Shown here piece after piece: positions 21,672 through 33,970 of a stretch of DNA of 64,000 nt. The notes under the pieces were generated by a model. That model worked only from the letters and a program-made list of their open reading frames with translations. It searched no databases and had not been told where the DNA came from. The stretch lies in the NCBI GenBank assembly GCA_016647705.1, contig CM028332.1, positions 29,641,300 through 29,705,299 on the forward strand, in the 5' to 3' direction. Made by a program: the position numbers and the translations under genes. This DNA is from Eucommia ulmoides (taxonomy: Eukaryota; Streptophyta; Magnoliopsida; Garryales; Eucommiaceae). Numbering within the stretch: position 1 is the stretch's first letter; each line of letters opens with the position of its first letter.

Positions 21672-23379
21672 TATTGATCCTAAGATTTTGATGAACAATT
21701 AAATGTTGACATTTTTAGTGAAACTAATGGTATTTGTTTAAGTGTTTTAGGTTAAAGGGTTCCAGATAATATCATGAAGTAATTATGGACGATCAGAGAT
21801 GATAATATCAAGAAAAAATTGTGAAGGATGCAGAAACGACAGCATTTTGAAGAAGTTGAAAAGGATGCTAAATGAATACTAAAGAAACTGACAAAGATGA
21901 TGGATATTAAGAGACTGAGACTGAAGATTTTGAAGAATCTAGGAAAAAATAACTTAGGTTAATTTTTACTCTTAATGTATCCCGATTAGGATCACACATG
22001 ACACAAAAATGATTTTAATGATTATGTATGTTTTTAATAGGATCCTAATTAGTCAACATACTTGCTCCTATGTGATATTGAAGAAGAAATTAAAATTGAT
22101 TTAAGGAGTTATTTAAGTTAATCAAGAAAATAAATCGGTTAATGGGGCAAAAACGTCGAAGAGTTGAAATGCAATGAATTAAGAAAAATGTGTTCTAGCA
22201 AGATCGGTCGACCTGCATAAAAGCGTCGGTCAACCGATGAAAAGGTGATGGGAATAGTGTAGTCCTTGAATCATTAAGTCGACCTATGGTGTATGGTAGA
22301 TCGACCTAGGGCAGTCTCTAAATCTTTAGATTGACCTGTAGTGTATGGTAGGTCTACCTAGGGAAGTCTCTAAATTGTTAGGTTGACACACAGAAGTGAG
22401 AGGTCGACCTGTCAAACTCTCTGAGCGTAGGTCGACCTATGGGTGAAGAGTTTTTGGCTTGGACTACATCCTGAATCGGAAGGTCGACCTACGCCTTCTA
22501 GTAGGTCAACCTATGGTTCGGTTTTAGGATTTGTGGAATTTCAGGATTTATTCAAAAACCAGCCGTTAACTAGCCGTTATTTGTTTACTTGATTGAGAGA
22601 TCTTAGAGATATAGATATATTAACGATATAATACTCTTATTTGAATATCCCTATAGATATGGTACATGAAATTAAGGTATTTCTCAATTTAGTTCATATA
22701 ATTCTTTCTATCTTATCTAATTAAGATTGAGAAAATGTTTGAGGGACTAAATTAAATATTCTAACAGATATAATTAAGTCAATTATACCAGGATTGAGTC
22801 ATAATGATAAAAATGGTCTATTGGAGTAATTATTTGTCATGATATATGAGAACTAGCCGTTGGAGGGCTTATTTTAAATCCCTATAAATAGACTTGTGAA
22901 TTTCATATATTAAATGATCAATATCAAGAACAATTCAGTTCCTAAGTTTTTCTAAGAGTCATCAGTCTGATATTATCTTGAGAGATCAATTGTTGAGAAG
23001 TTTTTAAGTTAAAGAGCAATTTGAGTGAGCGTAACCGATCTAAGCTGTCTTGCGATACTACGTCCAATCTATTTAGGTTCCTACCCATTAAAATAATCTT
23101 GAGTTTAGTGGGTGTAAATCTCCATGGAGTTTGGGGGACTAGATTAGCCAAGAGTAGCTTAGTGAACCAGTATAAATTTATGTGTGCTGCAATATTTACA
23201 ATGTTTATATTTTGTTATTTGGGTGTGCACCTAGTTGATAACATATATTCCCTGCTATAAAGATAATAATTAATTTTTGGATAAAAGTAATTGTTTGATT
23301 TTGAAGTGTAATTTTTTTATAATTTTTTAATACTACCCAATTCACCCCCCCCCCACTTGGGTAGCTCACTGGGCCAACA
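21672..23379 (+). mobile_element. Copia 3' LTR (copy A), internally deleted
   Basis: It starts TATTGATCCTAAGATTTTG (expected TGTTGATCC, first G changed) directly after the polypurine tract and ends GCTCACTGGGCCAACA. It contains the GGTCGACC palindrome array (22204-22512) and a TATA box CCTATAAATAG at 22881-22891. Copy B follows it base for base to CAATCTATT (23073), then carries at least 780 bp not found in copy A. Copy A therefore lost an internal LTR piece. At 22200-22220 copy A preserves the uninterrupted target of LARD1. Confidence 0.87.
22204..22512. repeat. Paired GGTCGACC palindromes in copia LTR U3
   Basis: Near-palindromes of type AGGTCGACCT are centred at 22209.5/22231.5, 22280.5/22302.5, 22332.5/22354.5, 22384.5/22405.5 and 22485.5/22507.5, giving pairs 22, 22, 22, 21 and 22 bp apart, plus a single at 22433.5. 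The TATA box is about 375 bp downstream. Copy B has the same array (52193-52197 continued at 57750-58082). Confidence 0.9.
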
Positions 23380-23499
23380 GTATTGGATCTTATTATAGTA
23401 TAGTTGTCGTATGACACTTTTTTTAAATTTTTCACCGGTTCTTGCTTTGGTGTTTCAAATGGTTTTAAGTGGAATTATTATCTGGTTTTAAAATGCTTG

Positions 23500-25705
23500 C
23501 GGTTATACAATGAAGTGAGAAACTCCTGAATCCCACGCCTTCTCGAGGTCTATTTTCATGAATCCACAGTTGACTATGTTGATCCAGGAATCATCTTGGA
23601 TTGGAAAGCTTGGTCGTCTACCCTGAGTGCTAGAATTCTCCTTAGTCGGGAAATTATTTTCCCAAAATGTTTTTGAGGCTTGGTTTGATTCGTACCCTTG
23701 GTCATCTTGACTTTGGTAAATGAGGTCAAATCTCTTCTTAGGTGGGAGTGATAGTGTGTTTCTCGAAAGTTCTTTCGAAGGCGGTTGATATACATTCAAG
23801 ACTTTCCCAACTACAACGGCTATATTCATGACATTTTTGTCCAACATACCAATTTATCGCACATTTGGTCTAACTCTTTTTTCTCTTGAGAGCTTTCTTA
23901 TTTTCCCCTTGTCACTTCTAAACCCTCATCTAGCGTGGGTCACTTTCATTTATTGTCTTCATCCTTAAACTCACTTCCCCAACTAGTAGGAGAGATTGGT
24001 CTATCATTTCTTCCCCACGAGGGAACAAACATATCTACCAATAGGCCTTAAGGAAGGTTCTAGTTTCTAACCATACGGTTTCAGATAGTATGGGATCAGT
24101 TTTCCATACTCCGGTATAGTCATTGGAATTGGTCTCCCAATCTCATCCAACTATGTTAACAGTTAGAGGTGAGTTATCATGCTTAGGTAACAGTTTTTGT
24201 TGACAATTGGGCTGATATGTCTCCCCATGTTTTGGGAAGTATATCACCTTGGCTTGTATGAGATTATCTATTTTGTGTTTCATAGAGTAGCAGCTATCAG
24301 TGTGGTGACCCGGTGCTCCAGAGTGATAAGTGCATAATTGATTTGGATCATAAAATGGGCTTTGGGTGTTTAAGCGTCTCGGGGATAAAGGTACGAGTAT
24401 CTTGTTTTAACACATTCCTCCAAAATTAGAGAAAGGGTTACAGGGAGAGGGGTAAAATGTCTTGGTTCTTTAAATGGTGGATTGGGTCTGAAGTTTTGTT
24501 GATAGTTAAAAGGATTTAGAGTTGGTAGCAGAGGTTTATAAGGAGTTTGATATAGGTATGGGTTGTATGCCAGATCCGGAAAAAGTGTAAGTTAAGGTGG
24601 TCTTGATTTTTGAAAGGCTTGGTTTTGATATTTGGGAGGATTTTGCTACAGAGGTTTGTATTGAGGTTGAACATTCGGTTGATTTCTTTGACCTTGGCCT
24701 ACCATTCCAACTTATGGAACTTTCATTTTAGGTGGTGTTGCTCTCTTGTTCTTGTGTTTTGTCAACTTTTGAATTATGTCAATCCTAACACCTTATTCTA
24801 TATATTCCCCTCGAAGAATTACATTGGAGAATGGGTCATTCAGTATGTTCAATAAAGTCTTGTAGTAGGGGTAAGACTAAGCCTGGATGAACATTTGTAC
24901 CATCTCGGCCTTCTTCGTTGGCGATACTACTTGTGTGGCTCTATCCCTCCATTGGACAGCATATTCCTGAAAAACATTTCCACTATTTCTACTTAGAGTT
25001 TAGAGAGAGATTTTGTCTGGCGAAACCTCCTGATTGTAGCCATATTGTTCACAGAAAATATTGACTATGTCAAAGAATGTATTCAACTTCGAATGTTCTA
25101 TTGTTGAATACCAACGAGCAATAGATTCATCTAACAATTGTTGGAAAATCTGAATGGCTAACGCTTCGTAATAGATACATGCCCCCATTTCGTTCTTGTA
25201 TTGTTGAATGTGTCAATCTGGGCACCCTGATCCATCGTACTTTGTGAATATGGGCATGATAAAGTTGTTAGGGAACTTCACTTGAGGCATAGAAGATAAA
25301 TCGAGATATCAGGCATTGGTTCTTAATTCTCCCTTCTTTACTTCTTAGAATTCTTTTTCTATTTGCAGTAACTTTTCAGTTAGTCGGGATGTCTTCTCAG
25401 AATGATCTTTTACTACTTTTTCAAATTGGTCATTTGTTTTTGGTATAACTAGGTTAGCATTTGGTTTAGCTAAGGTTGCACTTGGATATGGGCCAGTCAC
25501 AGTCAGAGTAACTAGTGCTTGAGATTTAACAGGGATTGATTCTCCAGTAGTAGGGCTAGGGCCTTGGAAACTGGAAGGCTGATGATTAGTTACTGGTTCT
25601 ATCGGATCCGGGGTTTGAAATGAGACAATAGGGTTTTACTCAGACAAGTAAAGTTGTTGCAGAATCTCGATAATCTGGCTAACGAAATATTTTTGCGAGA
25701 CCTTG
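23500..25705 (-). pseudogene. Ty3-gypsy gag, tandem unit A, decayed
   Basis: Second copy of the gag described at 31377-33370. The capsid part can be read at 25188-25000 (ARWYSTIEHSKLNTFFDIV), and the downstream part runs to about 23500 with QDDSWINIVNCGFMKIDLEK. Frame is lost in many places. Its N-terminal end continues at 31109-31376 because the nested gypsy element split it. The 23500-23810 part has no counterpart in unit B. Confidence 0.75.
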
Positions 25706-26752
25706 TGTAACGGCCCGGTTTCCTAGGGCCATTACTCGGTTTCTCCCTAAGGAGAATTAAAACTAAATCCGAATCACTAATATTTTATTTTACAAATCTG
25801 AGAGAATTTACGATGCGATGGCGACAAGAAATTAGTAATTCGTTCCATAAAAATCTTTTAATTTACAATGCAGCGACGATAATTATAATTATCGAATTTA
25901 TAATTTATCAAATAGATTTTGCAATGGTGAATAATAAATACAATAATTATAATTTAAACACAAATTCAAATAAAATTCTCGGCATCGTTTCGTTCTCACC
26001 AGCTATGTAATCAAAACAGTAGGGCAGTGAGTCAACACTCAGTAGAACTCTAACCCCTCTAATACGTGCATTTAATTAATATGATACATAAACAACATAA
26101 GCATGATTCCCATATAATTTTCACATAATCACAATTATTTCATAAAATTTAACAGTTAAAATTTAACAACAATAATAACATAAATCACACGATAAGAAAA
26201 TTAAATACATGTATTAAAAGAGTGACAAACTCTACCTGAATTCCGAAACCGAAATCTGAATCGGCATCGCCGTGGCATAAATTTTATCATTTTAGTTTCT
26301 CTTCTGCTCTTTTTTATTTTCGGCTCAAACAACATTTATATCCTTTTTTTTCCAATATATTAGTAGAATTTATGTATGATCGTTACCTAACTCATATGTC
26401 TAACATGTGTAATTCACCTAGATAATTATATATTATATATATAATATACTTTTTGTTTCCTTCTATGTGAAGGAAATGAATCATGATCACTATTTTATCT
26501 ATTTATTTATTTACTTAATGATCCCTTCTTGAAAATAAAATAAAAAATATTAATTATATCCCAAAAATCTTAAAAGTATATTTTAAATAACACATTAGTC
26601 CCAAAACTTATAAAATCAATTTAAAATAAACATTTAACTCCCAAAATTATCAAATATTATCTATACCATAAATTCGCAAAACCGTCCCAAAAATATTAAA
26701 CTTTTATAAAACAAATAATATTTTCAAAAATATTAATTTTTGGGGTATTACA
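25706..26752 (-). repeat. 3' LTR of the nested gypsy element
   Basis: On the minus strand it begins TGTAATACCCCAAAAATTA and ends GGCCGTTACA; it pairs with 30016-31108. The two differ by many substitutions and small indels, including a longer TC- or T-rich tract in the other copy, so the insertion is old. Confidence 0.88.
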
Positions 26753-27164
26753 ATCTACCCCCCTTAAATAAATTTCGTCCTTGAAATTTTGTTCAAAACA
26801 AAAATAATTCAGAATCGCACCGTACCGTCACTCTCGGTTAAATAATAACCGAACATCACCACCATACTCCCGCTGTGCTATTTTGATAAAAATAACAGTA
26901 AATAACAATATAAGTTTTTAAAATATCACGGTAGTCTCACTGGATTGGGTCTATCTCATTTCCAACAAGTCTACGACATTAATAATTTTTCCATTCAGCA
27001 TGACTTTTCAAGTCCACTGCCATATCTCATAACCAACACTTATCAATTTCCACTCAGCATTTCAACCAACAAGTTTGCAACCAATATCATAAGCAACATA
27101 TATCCCAAACTCCACGTATATTAGCCCGTAAGACTAAAAATAATTAATCCCAATACCCACATTA

Positions 27165-27560
27165 AAACTCCAATAATCTCCTAAACGTTTCATAAATATC
27201 AAACAATCTGGATTTCAAATAATAAATTTCTCGCAATACGTCTAAAACATATAAATATTTCTTAAACATATAAATACGTCTCCAAACACCTAAATACATC
27301 AAACTCATATAAATACATCTCAAAATACATAAATACAAACGAACCACATAAATACGTTTCGAACACATACATACGTGTCAATCAACTAAATGCGTCTCAA
27401 AACACATAAACGCGTGTCAAGATACACAAACACGTCTCAACCACATCGATACGTTCGAAACACCTAAATTCTTGTAAAAAACTATAAAAATCAAATATAT
27501 CTCAAATCACATAATTAGGTCTCAAAAGTCACGTAACGTAACAAGTTTAATATTGAATTC
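27165..27560. repeat. ~20-bp minisatellite ACATAAATACGTCTCAAA
   Basis: More than a dozen degenerate units of about 17-21 bp, such as ACATAAATACGTCTCAAAAC, lie in one orientation, densest at 27230-27480. They are inside the non-autonomous gypsy element near its 3' end. The one open frame through them on the minus strand is a by-product of the repeat. Confidence 0.75.
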
Positions 27561-27739
27561 AATACTCACATAAACTATATAAACAAAAATATTACTTAAA
27601 GCTTCCAATCACATTTCTACAACCCCAATTAAGTTTAAAAAATTCAAATTAACATTTTCAAGTAACAATTGGCCCCCACTAGTCTCATAATGACCTCCCA
27701 CTCTGACCCTATCTAATGTTAGTAGTAGACCAATGTCTA

Positions 27740-29060
27740 TCTGAGTTATTTTTATTGGTGTACTATCTTCGTAGTATAAAAATATTTTATGAATCAAGTA
27801 TTTTTATCCAAATTTACTTTCCAATAAAATATAGCAACACTGGGCAATATCCAACCCTCAACAAAAAATATCACCATAACAAAATAACCGAATTTAAATC
27901 AATTAGTCAACTCACTTATATATAGTAAAATAATATACTTCCTTACTAGCCATATGATCGTTTACCTTACGATCGAGAGTTATAACAGTATCATAACCTG
28001 TTCGACTGTGCCATCTAAGGTAACTATCAATGTCAGGGCCATTTAATATCTCCCATGGTAAGGGTAGCCACCTGCAGGATTTGCACTCCTAACAAGTCAA
28101 TATATATCCACCCTGCAGGACTTGCCTGACAAGCAACAACATATATCTACCCTGCAGGTCTTGCTTGACAGGTAATCCACAACTCGCAGGACATGCCCTC
28201 ATGACGAGAAGACAATTATGGCATAATCAGATAATAGAAACCAATTTCCATATTTAAAAATCTACTTGATCCGCGTAACGTTATAAAATAATACATTTTA
28301 ATAAATTCTTTTTTTTTTTTACATTTTAGTATGAAAATATAATTTGATAATTTACATAAAAGACAATGCACATGCTGTCTTCATAATATAAAAAGAATTT
28401 ACGGATCAAGTATATTTATCAACCACCACCTTTCAAGATATAATATAAATATAACCGCACACTAATCCGAAATAAAATTCCACTGCTACTATCACAATAC
28501 AATAATACATTGAAATCCACCAACCAAATCATTTTGATATATAATAAAATACCACACACATATTTTCCTACTAGCCATAGGATCATTTCACCTCATGATC
28601 GGGAATTATGACAATACCGTAATCTGTACAACGGTTCCATCTAAGGTGGTTAACAAATGTTAGAGCCATTTAATATCCCTAATTATAGGGGTAAGCACCT
28701 ACAGAATTTGCACTCCTAATAGGTCTCAACATATCAACAACATAATCAATCACCTGTAAGACTTGCCCTCCTGACAGGTCTCAACATATCGACAACATAA
28801 TTAATCACCTGCCGGACTTGCCCTTTTGACAGGTCACAATATATAGTCCTACAGGACATGCCCTCCTGTTAGGACCAACAACATCCAGCAGGACATGCCC
28901 TCCTGTCAGGATCAGAATATGGCATGACAAGATAATAAAATCATTTTCCATCTTTTAAAATTTTACTTGATCCATTTAATATCATAAAACTGTCTATTTT
29001 TTCATCGATATTTTTTCTAATTCAATATGAAAATAAAATTTGACAATTCATATAGAAGAC
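27740..29060. repeat. Two-copy tandem repeat (~640 bp) with CTGCAGGACTTGCC minirepeats
   Basis: Markers CTAGCCATATGATC / CTAGCCATAGGATC (27943, 28572), GGCCATTTAATATC / GAGCCATTTAATATC (28037, 28662) and TATGAAAATA(T/A)AATTTGA (28330, 29028) recur about 630-700 bp apart. Each unit contains a run of CTGCAGGACTTGCCCTCCTGACAGG-like units cut to various lengths (28070-28200 and 28690-28920). It is non-coding. Confidence 0.78.
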
Positions 29061-30000
29061 AGTAAACATTTTTTTTAATCGATCATTTTAATTTCAATGA
29101 CAATCCTATGGTCCACGACTAACACAATACTAATCCAACGTCACTTCACTACTATTGGCTACCTTTTTATTTTATTTTATTTTTTTCTTATTTTTATTTT
29201 TAAATTTTAGATGGATAACTCCTATATCTGCTGGAGTTGGAGATGAAGGAATGCACAGGTCATCAGTTTCCTATATCTTGGGCATCTCTATGAACCTTAC
29301 TGACTCAGGATTGGAGAAGATAGATCCTTAATTCTAAATTCCACTTGGTTTTTGCTACAAATGTTTTGGTGCCACAAATCTCCGTGCCTTGTGCCTGCTA
29401 TACGTTTTAGGGTATACTTCCTTTCTACAAGGAAAACACCTTTGAACAGAATATCATCTTATCTGTGGGGTTAAACATTGGATATTATCCATCATATGTT
29501 GAGGGATAGATCTTATAAGTTGTAAACACTTTTCCCATATTCTCTTCCCAATTTTCACCACCGTATCCATTTAACAAGGAACTTAATGTTCATTGGAATT
29601 TTACATTTGTGGAATACTTGTTGGACTTCTAAGCAATTAAGTATAGACTGATTCTCATATTTAATAGCATGCTCTTGACTTCTATCACACACTTTTTGTG
29701 GGAGATTACTGTTAACTTTAGATAGATCATACATGAGCAATCTATCTTATACACATAACTATCATTAGGTGAACACCTTAGATTCGGACGAACAAGCATA
29801 GAGCTGGTACGGGGTTAGGCAAGTCAAAGCAATATGAAAATATAAAGATATGAGATGACAAATCACAGGAGCGTATGACGTAATTGTTAGTCCCGTAACA
29901 AAGTGGGCCGTTCAATTTTTTTTAAAATTATTATTTTCATACTACTTAACTTATTATGAGTAATGAGTACCATTTCCCAGTCTCAGGGCGGTCATAAACC

Positions 30001-30013
30001 CGCTCTGATACCA
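30001..30013 (-). other. tRNA-Met primer binding site
   Basis: Minus-strand TGGTATCAGAGCG, complementary to the 3' end of initiator tRNA-Met, follows the end of the 5' LTR (30016) with two bases between. It fixes the orientation of the element. Confidence 0.9.
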
Positions 30014-30015
30014 CC

Positions 30016-31108
30016 AGTAACGGCTCAGTTTTCCAGGGCCATTACTTGATTTCCCCCTAAGAAGAATTAAAACTAAATTTAAATCACTAATATTTTATTT
30101 TACAAATCTGAGAAAATTTATGATGCGACGACGACAAGAAATTAGTAATTCATTCCTGAATTTTTTTTTAATTTACAATACGGCGTCGATGATTATAATT
30201 ATCGAATTTATAATTTATCAATTTATCAAATCGATTTTACAACGGTGAATAATAAATACAATAATTATAATTTAAATACAAATTCAAATAAAATTCTCGG
30301 CGCCGTTTCATTATCACCAGCCCTACAATCAAAATTGTGAGGTTGTGAGCCAACGCTCAATAGAACTTCAACCCCTCTAATACGTGTATTTAATTAATAT
30401 GATACATAAACCACATAAGCATGATTTTCATATAATTTTCACATAATCATAATTATTTCATAAAATTTAACAGTTAAAATTCAACAATAATAATAACATA
30501 AATCACACGATAAGAAAATTAAATACATATATTAAAAAAATTCTACTTGAAATCCGAAGCCGAAATCTGAATCGGCATCGCCACAGCATATTTTTTATCC
30601 TTTTAGTTTCTTTTCTGTTCTTTTTCATTTTCGGCTCAAACAACATTTATATTTTTTTTTTTTCCTTTTTTTTTTTTTCATTTGATCTTAACATCCTTAT
30701 ATATATATTAGTAGAGTTTATATATGATCATTACCAACTCATATGTCTAACACATGTAATGCACTTAGATAATTTTATATTATATCTATAATATACTTTT
30801 TGTTTCCTTCTACTGTGAAGGAAATGAATCATGATCACTATTTTATTTATTTATTTATTTATTTACTTAACGATCCCCTCTTGAAATAAAAAAAAAAAAT
30901 TAATTATGTCTCAAAACTCTTAAAAGTAGATATTTTAAATAACACATTAGTTCCAAAACTTCTAAAATCAAATCAATTTAAAATAAATATTTAACTCCTG
31001 AAATTATCAAATATTATCTAGACCATAAATTCAAAAAACCGTCCCAAAAAATATTAAACTTTTATATAAAATAATATTTTCAAAAATATAAATTTTGGGA
31101 ATATTACA
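30016..31108 (-). repeat. 5' LTR of the nested gypsy element
   Basis: It pairs with 25706-26752. On the minus strand it begins TGTAATATTCCCAAAAT and ends GCCGTTACT, with the last base changed from A to T. The target flank on this side is CCATA (31109-31113). Confidence 0.88.
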
Positions 31109-31376
31109 CCATATCTTCTTTTAGTTGGATTACCCCGACAGGTACATTTGGTCGTTCCTCTATGTCTTTTATTTGGATAGGTTTTCGTGTGCTGCGAACT
31201 AGTGAATAGGAGACGGGAGTTTTCCTACATGGAGCAATCTTCCTAACATACAAAAGTCGTGTCAATATTATTGCTTACAAAGGCATTTGGGTTTTACCAT
31301 AACTCAGTTTGCAATGAGATTTCCATTACTTCCAAATTTTATAGATTACAATCTCATCGCATTTTGACATGACTAC

Positions 31377-33370
31377 AACGGCTATATCCGTGACATTTTT
31401 GTTCAACGTATCAATTTATCCCCATATTTAGTCTAACTCTTTTCTCTCTTGAGAGCTTTCTTCTTTTTCCCTTGTCACTTCTAAATCCTCATCTGGCATG
31501 GGTCCCTTTCATTTATTGTCTTCATCCTCGAACTCACTTTCCCAACCGGTAGGAGAGATTGGTCTATCATTTCTTCCCCAAGAGAGAACAAACATATCTA
31601 CCAATAGGCCTTAGGGCAGCTTCTAGCTTCTAACTATACGATTTCAGGTGGTTTGGGATCAATTTTCTATACTTTTGTATAGTCATTGGAATTGGTCTCC
31701 CAATCTCATCGAACCATGTAAACAGTTAGAGATGAGATATCATGCTTAGGTAACTGGTTTTCATGACAATTAGGCTGAGATGTCTCCCAATGTTTTGGGA
31801 AGTATATCACATTGGCTTGTATAAGATCTTTCATTTCGTGTTTCAAAGAGTAGCAGTTGTCGGTATGGTAACCCGGTGCTCCAGAGTGATAAGTGAAGAA
31901 TTGGTTTGGATCATAAAATGGGCTTTGGATGTTTAAGCATCTTGGGGGGTATAGGTACGAGCATCTTGTTTTTAACACATTCCTTGAATATTCGAGAAAG
32001 GGTTACAGGGAGAGGGGCAAAATGTCTTGGTTCTTTAAATGGTGGATTGGGTCTGAAGTTTTGTTGTTAGATAAACAGGTTTAGAGTTGGTAGTGGAGGT
32101 TCATAAGGAGTTTGATATGGGTATGGGTTGTATGCCAAATCTGGAAAATGTGTAAATTGAAGTGGTCTTGATTTTTGAAAGGGTTGGTTTTGATATTTGG
32201 GCGGATTTAGCTGCAGATGTTTGTACTGAGGTTGAACGTTCTGTTGATTTCTTTGACCTTGGCCTACGATTCCAACTTATGGATCTTTTATTTTAGGTAG
32301 CGTTGCTCTCTTGTTCTTGTGTTTTGTCAACTTTTGAATTATGTGGGTCCTAACACCTTCTTCTATATATTCCCCTCGAAGCATTACATTGGAGAATGGG
32401 TAATTCAATATGTTCAATAAAGGTTTGTAGTAGGGGTAAGGCTAAGCCTGGATGAACATTTGTACCATCTCGGCCTTCTTCATTGGCGGTACTACTTGTG
32501 TGGCTCTATCCCTTCATCAGACAGCATATTCCTGAAAATTTTCTCCACTCTTTCTACTTAGAGTTTGGAGAGAGATTTTGTCTGGAGAAACCACTTGATT
32601 GTTGCCATATTGTTCACAGAAAATCTTTAATATGTCAAGGAAGGTATTCAACATCGAATGTTCGATTATTAAATACCAACGAGCAACAGGTTCATCTAAT
32701 GATTGTTGGGAAATGTGAATGGCTAACGCATCGTTATAGATATGCACCCCTATTTGATTCTTGTATTGTTGAATGTGCCAATCTGGGCACCCTGATCCCT
32801 CGTACTTTGTGAATATGGGCATGACAAAGTTTTCAGGGAACTTCACTTGAGGCATTGAAGATAAGTCGAGATATCGGGCATTGGTTCTTAATTCTCGTTT
32901 CTTTACTTCTTAAAGTTCTTTTTCCATTTGTAGTAACTTTTCGGTCAGTAGGGATGTCTTCTCATAATGATCTTTGACCTCTTTTTCAAATTGGTCATTT
33001 GTTTTTGGTATAACTGGGTTAGCATTTGGTTTAGCTATGGTAGCACATGGATATGGTCCAGTCACAGTCAGAGTGACTAGTGGTTGAGGTTTAACAGGGA
33101 TCTATTCTCCAGTATTAGGGCTAGGGCCTTGGGAACTAGAAGGCTGATGGTTAGTTATTGGTTCTATCGGATCCAGGGTTTGAATTGAGATAATAGGGTT
33201 TTACTGAGACTGGTGAAGTTGTTGTAGAATCTCGGTGATTTGGCTAACGAAATATTTCTGCCAGACCATGTCTTCTTTTAATTGGATCACCTCGATAGGT
33301 ACATTTGGTTTTTCCTCTATATCTTTTATTTAGATAGGTTGCCGTGCACTGAAAACTGGTGAACAGGAGA
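31377..33370 (-). pseudogene. Ty3-gypsy gag, tandem unit B, decayed
   Basis: Gag forms the virus-like particle of the retroelement. One frame can be followed from about 33370 to 31700 with only point stops. It holds a Gln/Pro-rich start, a coiled coil (about 33000-32900, EKTSLLTEKLLQMEKEL), a capsid domain (FTKYEGSGCPDWHIQQYKNQ at about 32800, ARWYLIIEHSMLNTFLDI at about 32680), a region GEYIEEGVRTHIIQKLTKHK (about 32340), a Pro/Gln/Tyr-rich linker, and a Cys/His motif YHSGAPGYHTDNCYSLKHEM (about 31880). Stops replace Gln or Trp codons. Its left end at 31376/31377 joins gag unit A, so the pair arose by tandem duplication of about 2.1 kb. Confidence 0.87.
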
Positions 33371-33521
33371 CTGGAGCAATTTTCCTAACTTACAAAAGTC
33401 GTGCCAATATTGTTGCTTACAATGGCATTTGGGTTTTACCATAACTCAATTTGAGACGAGATTTCCATTACTTTCAAATTTTATAGTTTACAATCACATC
33501 GTATTTTGACATGACTACCCC

Positions 33522-33970
33522 CATAGACGGGGTGCCCTTTTCTTTTATAGACTCAATTGACACTTTTTATTTGGATGAATGAAAATCTCATATCAATTCT
33601 TTGTCATTATTGACCTCAAACTAAAGCAAGGCCTAAATATGGACAAAACAAAGTTTCCAAGTGTAATAAGAATTCTTCTTATTCCTTCCCATGGCTTGTT
33701 CAACAGTCAATTATTTTTTGAACAATTTTCAGACTGTGACCAGGCTCGTAGGTAAAGAAGAATGATAATTTTTAATTGGCTAATCCATTCTTTACTAGTC
33801 CTAGAGGTCCTCTTTTGTATAATTTTAGAGCAACATATATATTAACAGCAAGATAAATGTCTCTCTCCAAGATAGTGTCCTAAGTACAATATGGTTTTAT
33901 TTAATCATAAATATAGACTTGGACTTCAATTAGGCTTGATCCTCAAAAGTCCCTAGTGGAGTCACCAGCT
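33522..33970 (-). other. Ogre/Tat-like leader and primer binding site
   Basis: Non-coding leader between gag and the LTR. The primer-site-like TGGTGACTCCA (minus strand, 33958-33968) lies two bases from the LTR end. The wider GACTCCACTAGGGA resembles PBS sequences of Ogre/Tat-type elements, but the tRNA was not identified with certainty. Confidence 0.65.

Larger units (their letters stand above)
12218..23073. repeat. Segmental duplication, copy A
   Basis: From GTCTCTACT (about 12222) to CAATCTATT (ends 23073) this segment is collinear with 44028-58652: the same leader, C2 gene, AT-rich spacers, CT-rich block, inverted-repeat element, copia gag remnant and copia LTR in the same order and orientation. 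Copy A contains a private solo LTR (15007-16868); without it the unit is about 9.0 kb. The left limit is set by the CACTA element, so the true duplication may extend off the window. At the right limit copy A appears to carry an LTR deletion, so that edge too may not be original. Confidence 0.93.
25706..31108 (-). mobile_element. Non-autonomous Ty3-gypsy element with tRNA-Met primer site
   Basis: The element is 5403 bp. LTRs at 25706-26752 and 30016-31108 start TGTAAT and end in GGCCGTTACA on the minus strand. PBS TGGTATCAGAGCG (30001-30013) matches initiator tRNA-Met. The polypurine tract TTAAGGGGGGTAGAT (26753-26767) precedes the 3' LTR, preceded by GGACGAAATTTATTT as in chromovirus-type gypsy elements. 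Target duplications have drifted: CCTTG left and CCATA right, against CCATG in the empty site of gag unit B (about 33266). The 3.2-kb interior has no recognisable gag or polymerase, only minisatellites and a tandem duplication, so it relied on other elements for movement. Confidence 0.9.

Noticed and set aside
23380-23400. Primer binding site after the copia LTR, which would make it a 5' LTR
   Set aside because: GTATTGGATCTTATT does not match the tRNA-Met site well, and the polypurine tract before 21672 shows it is a 3' LTR.
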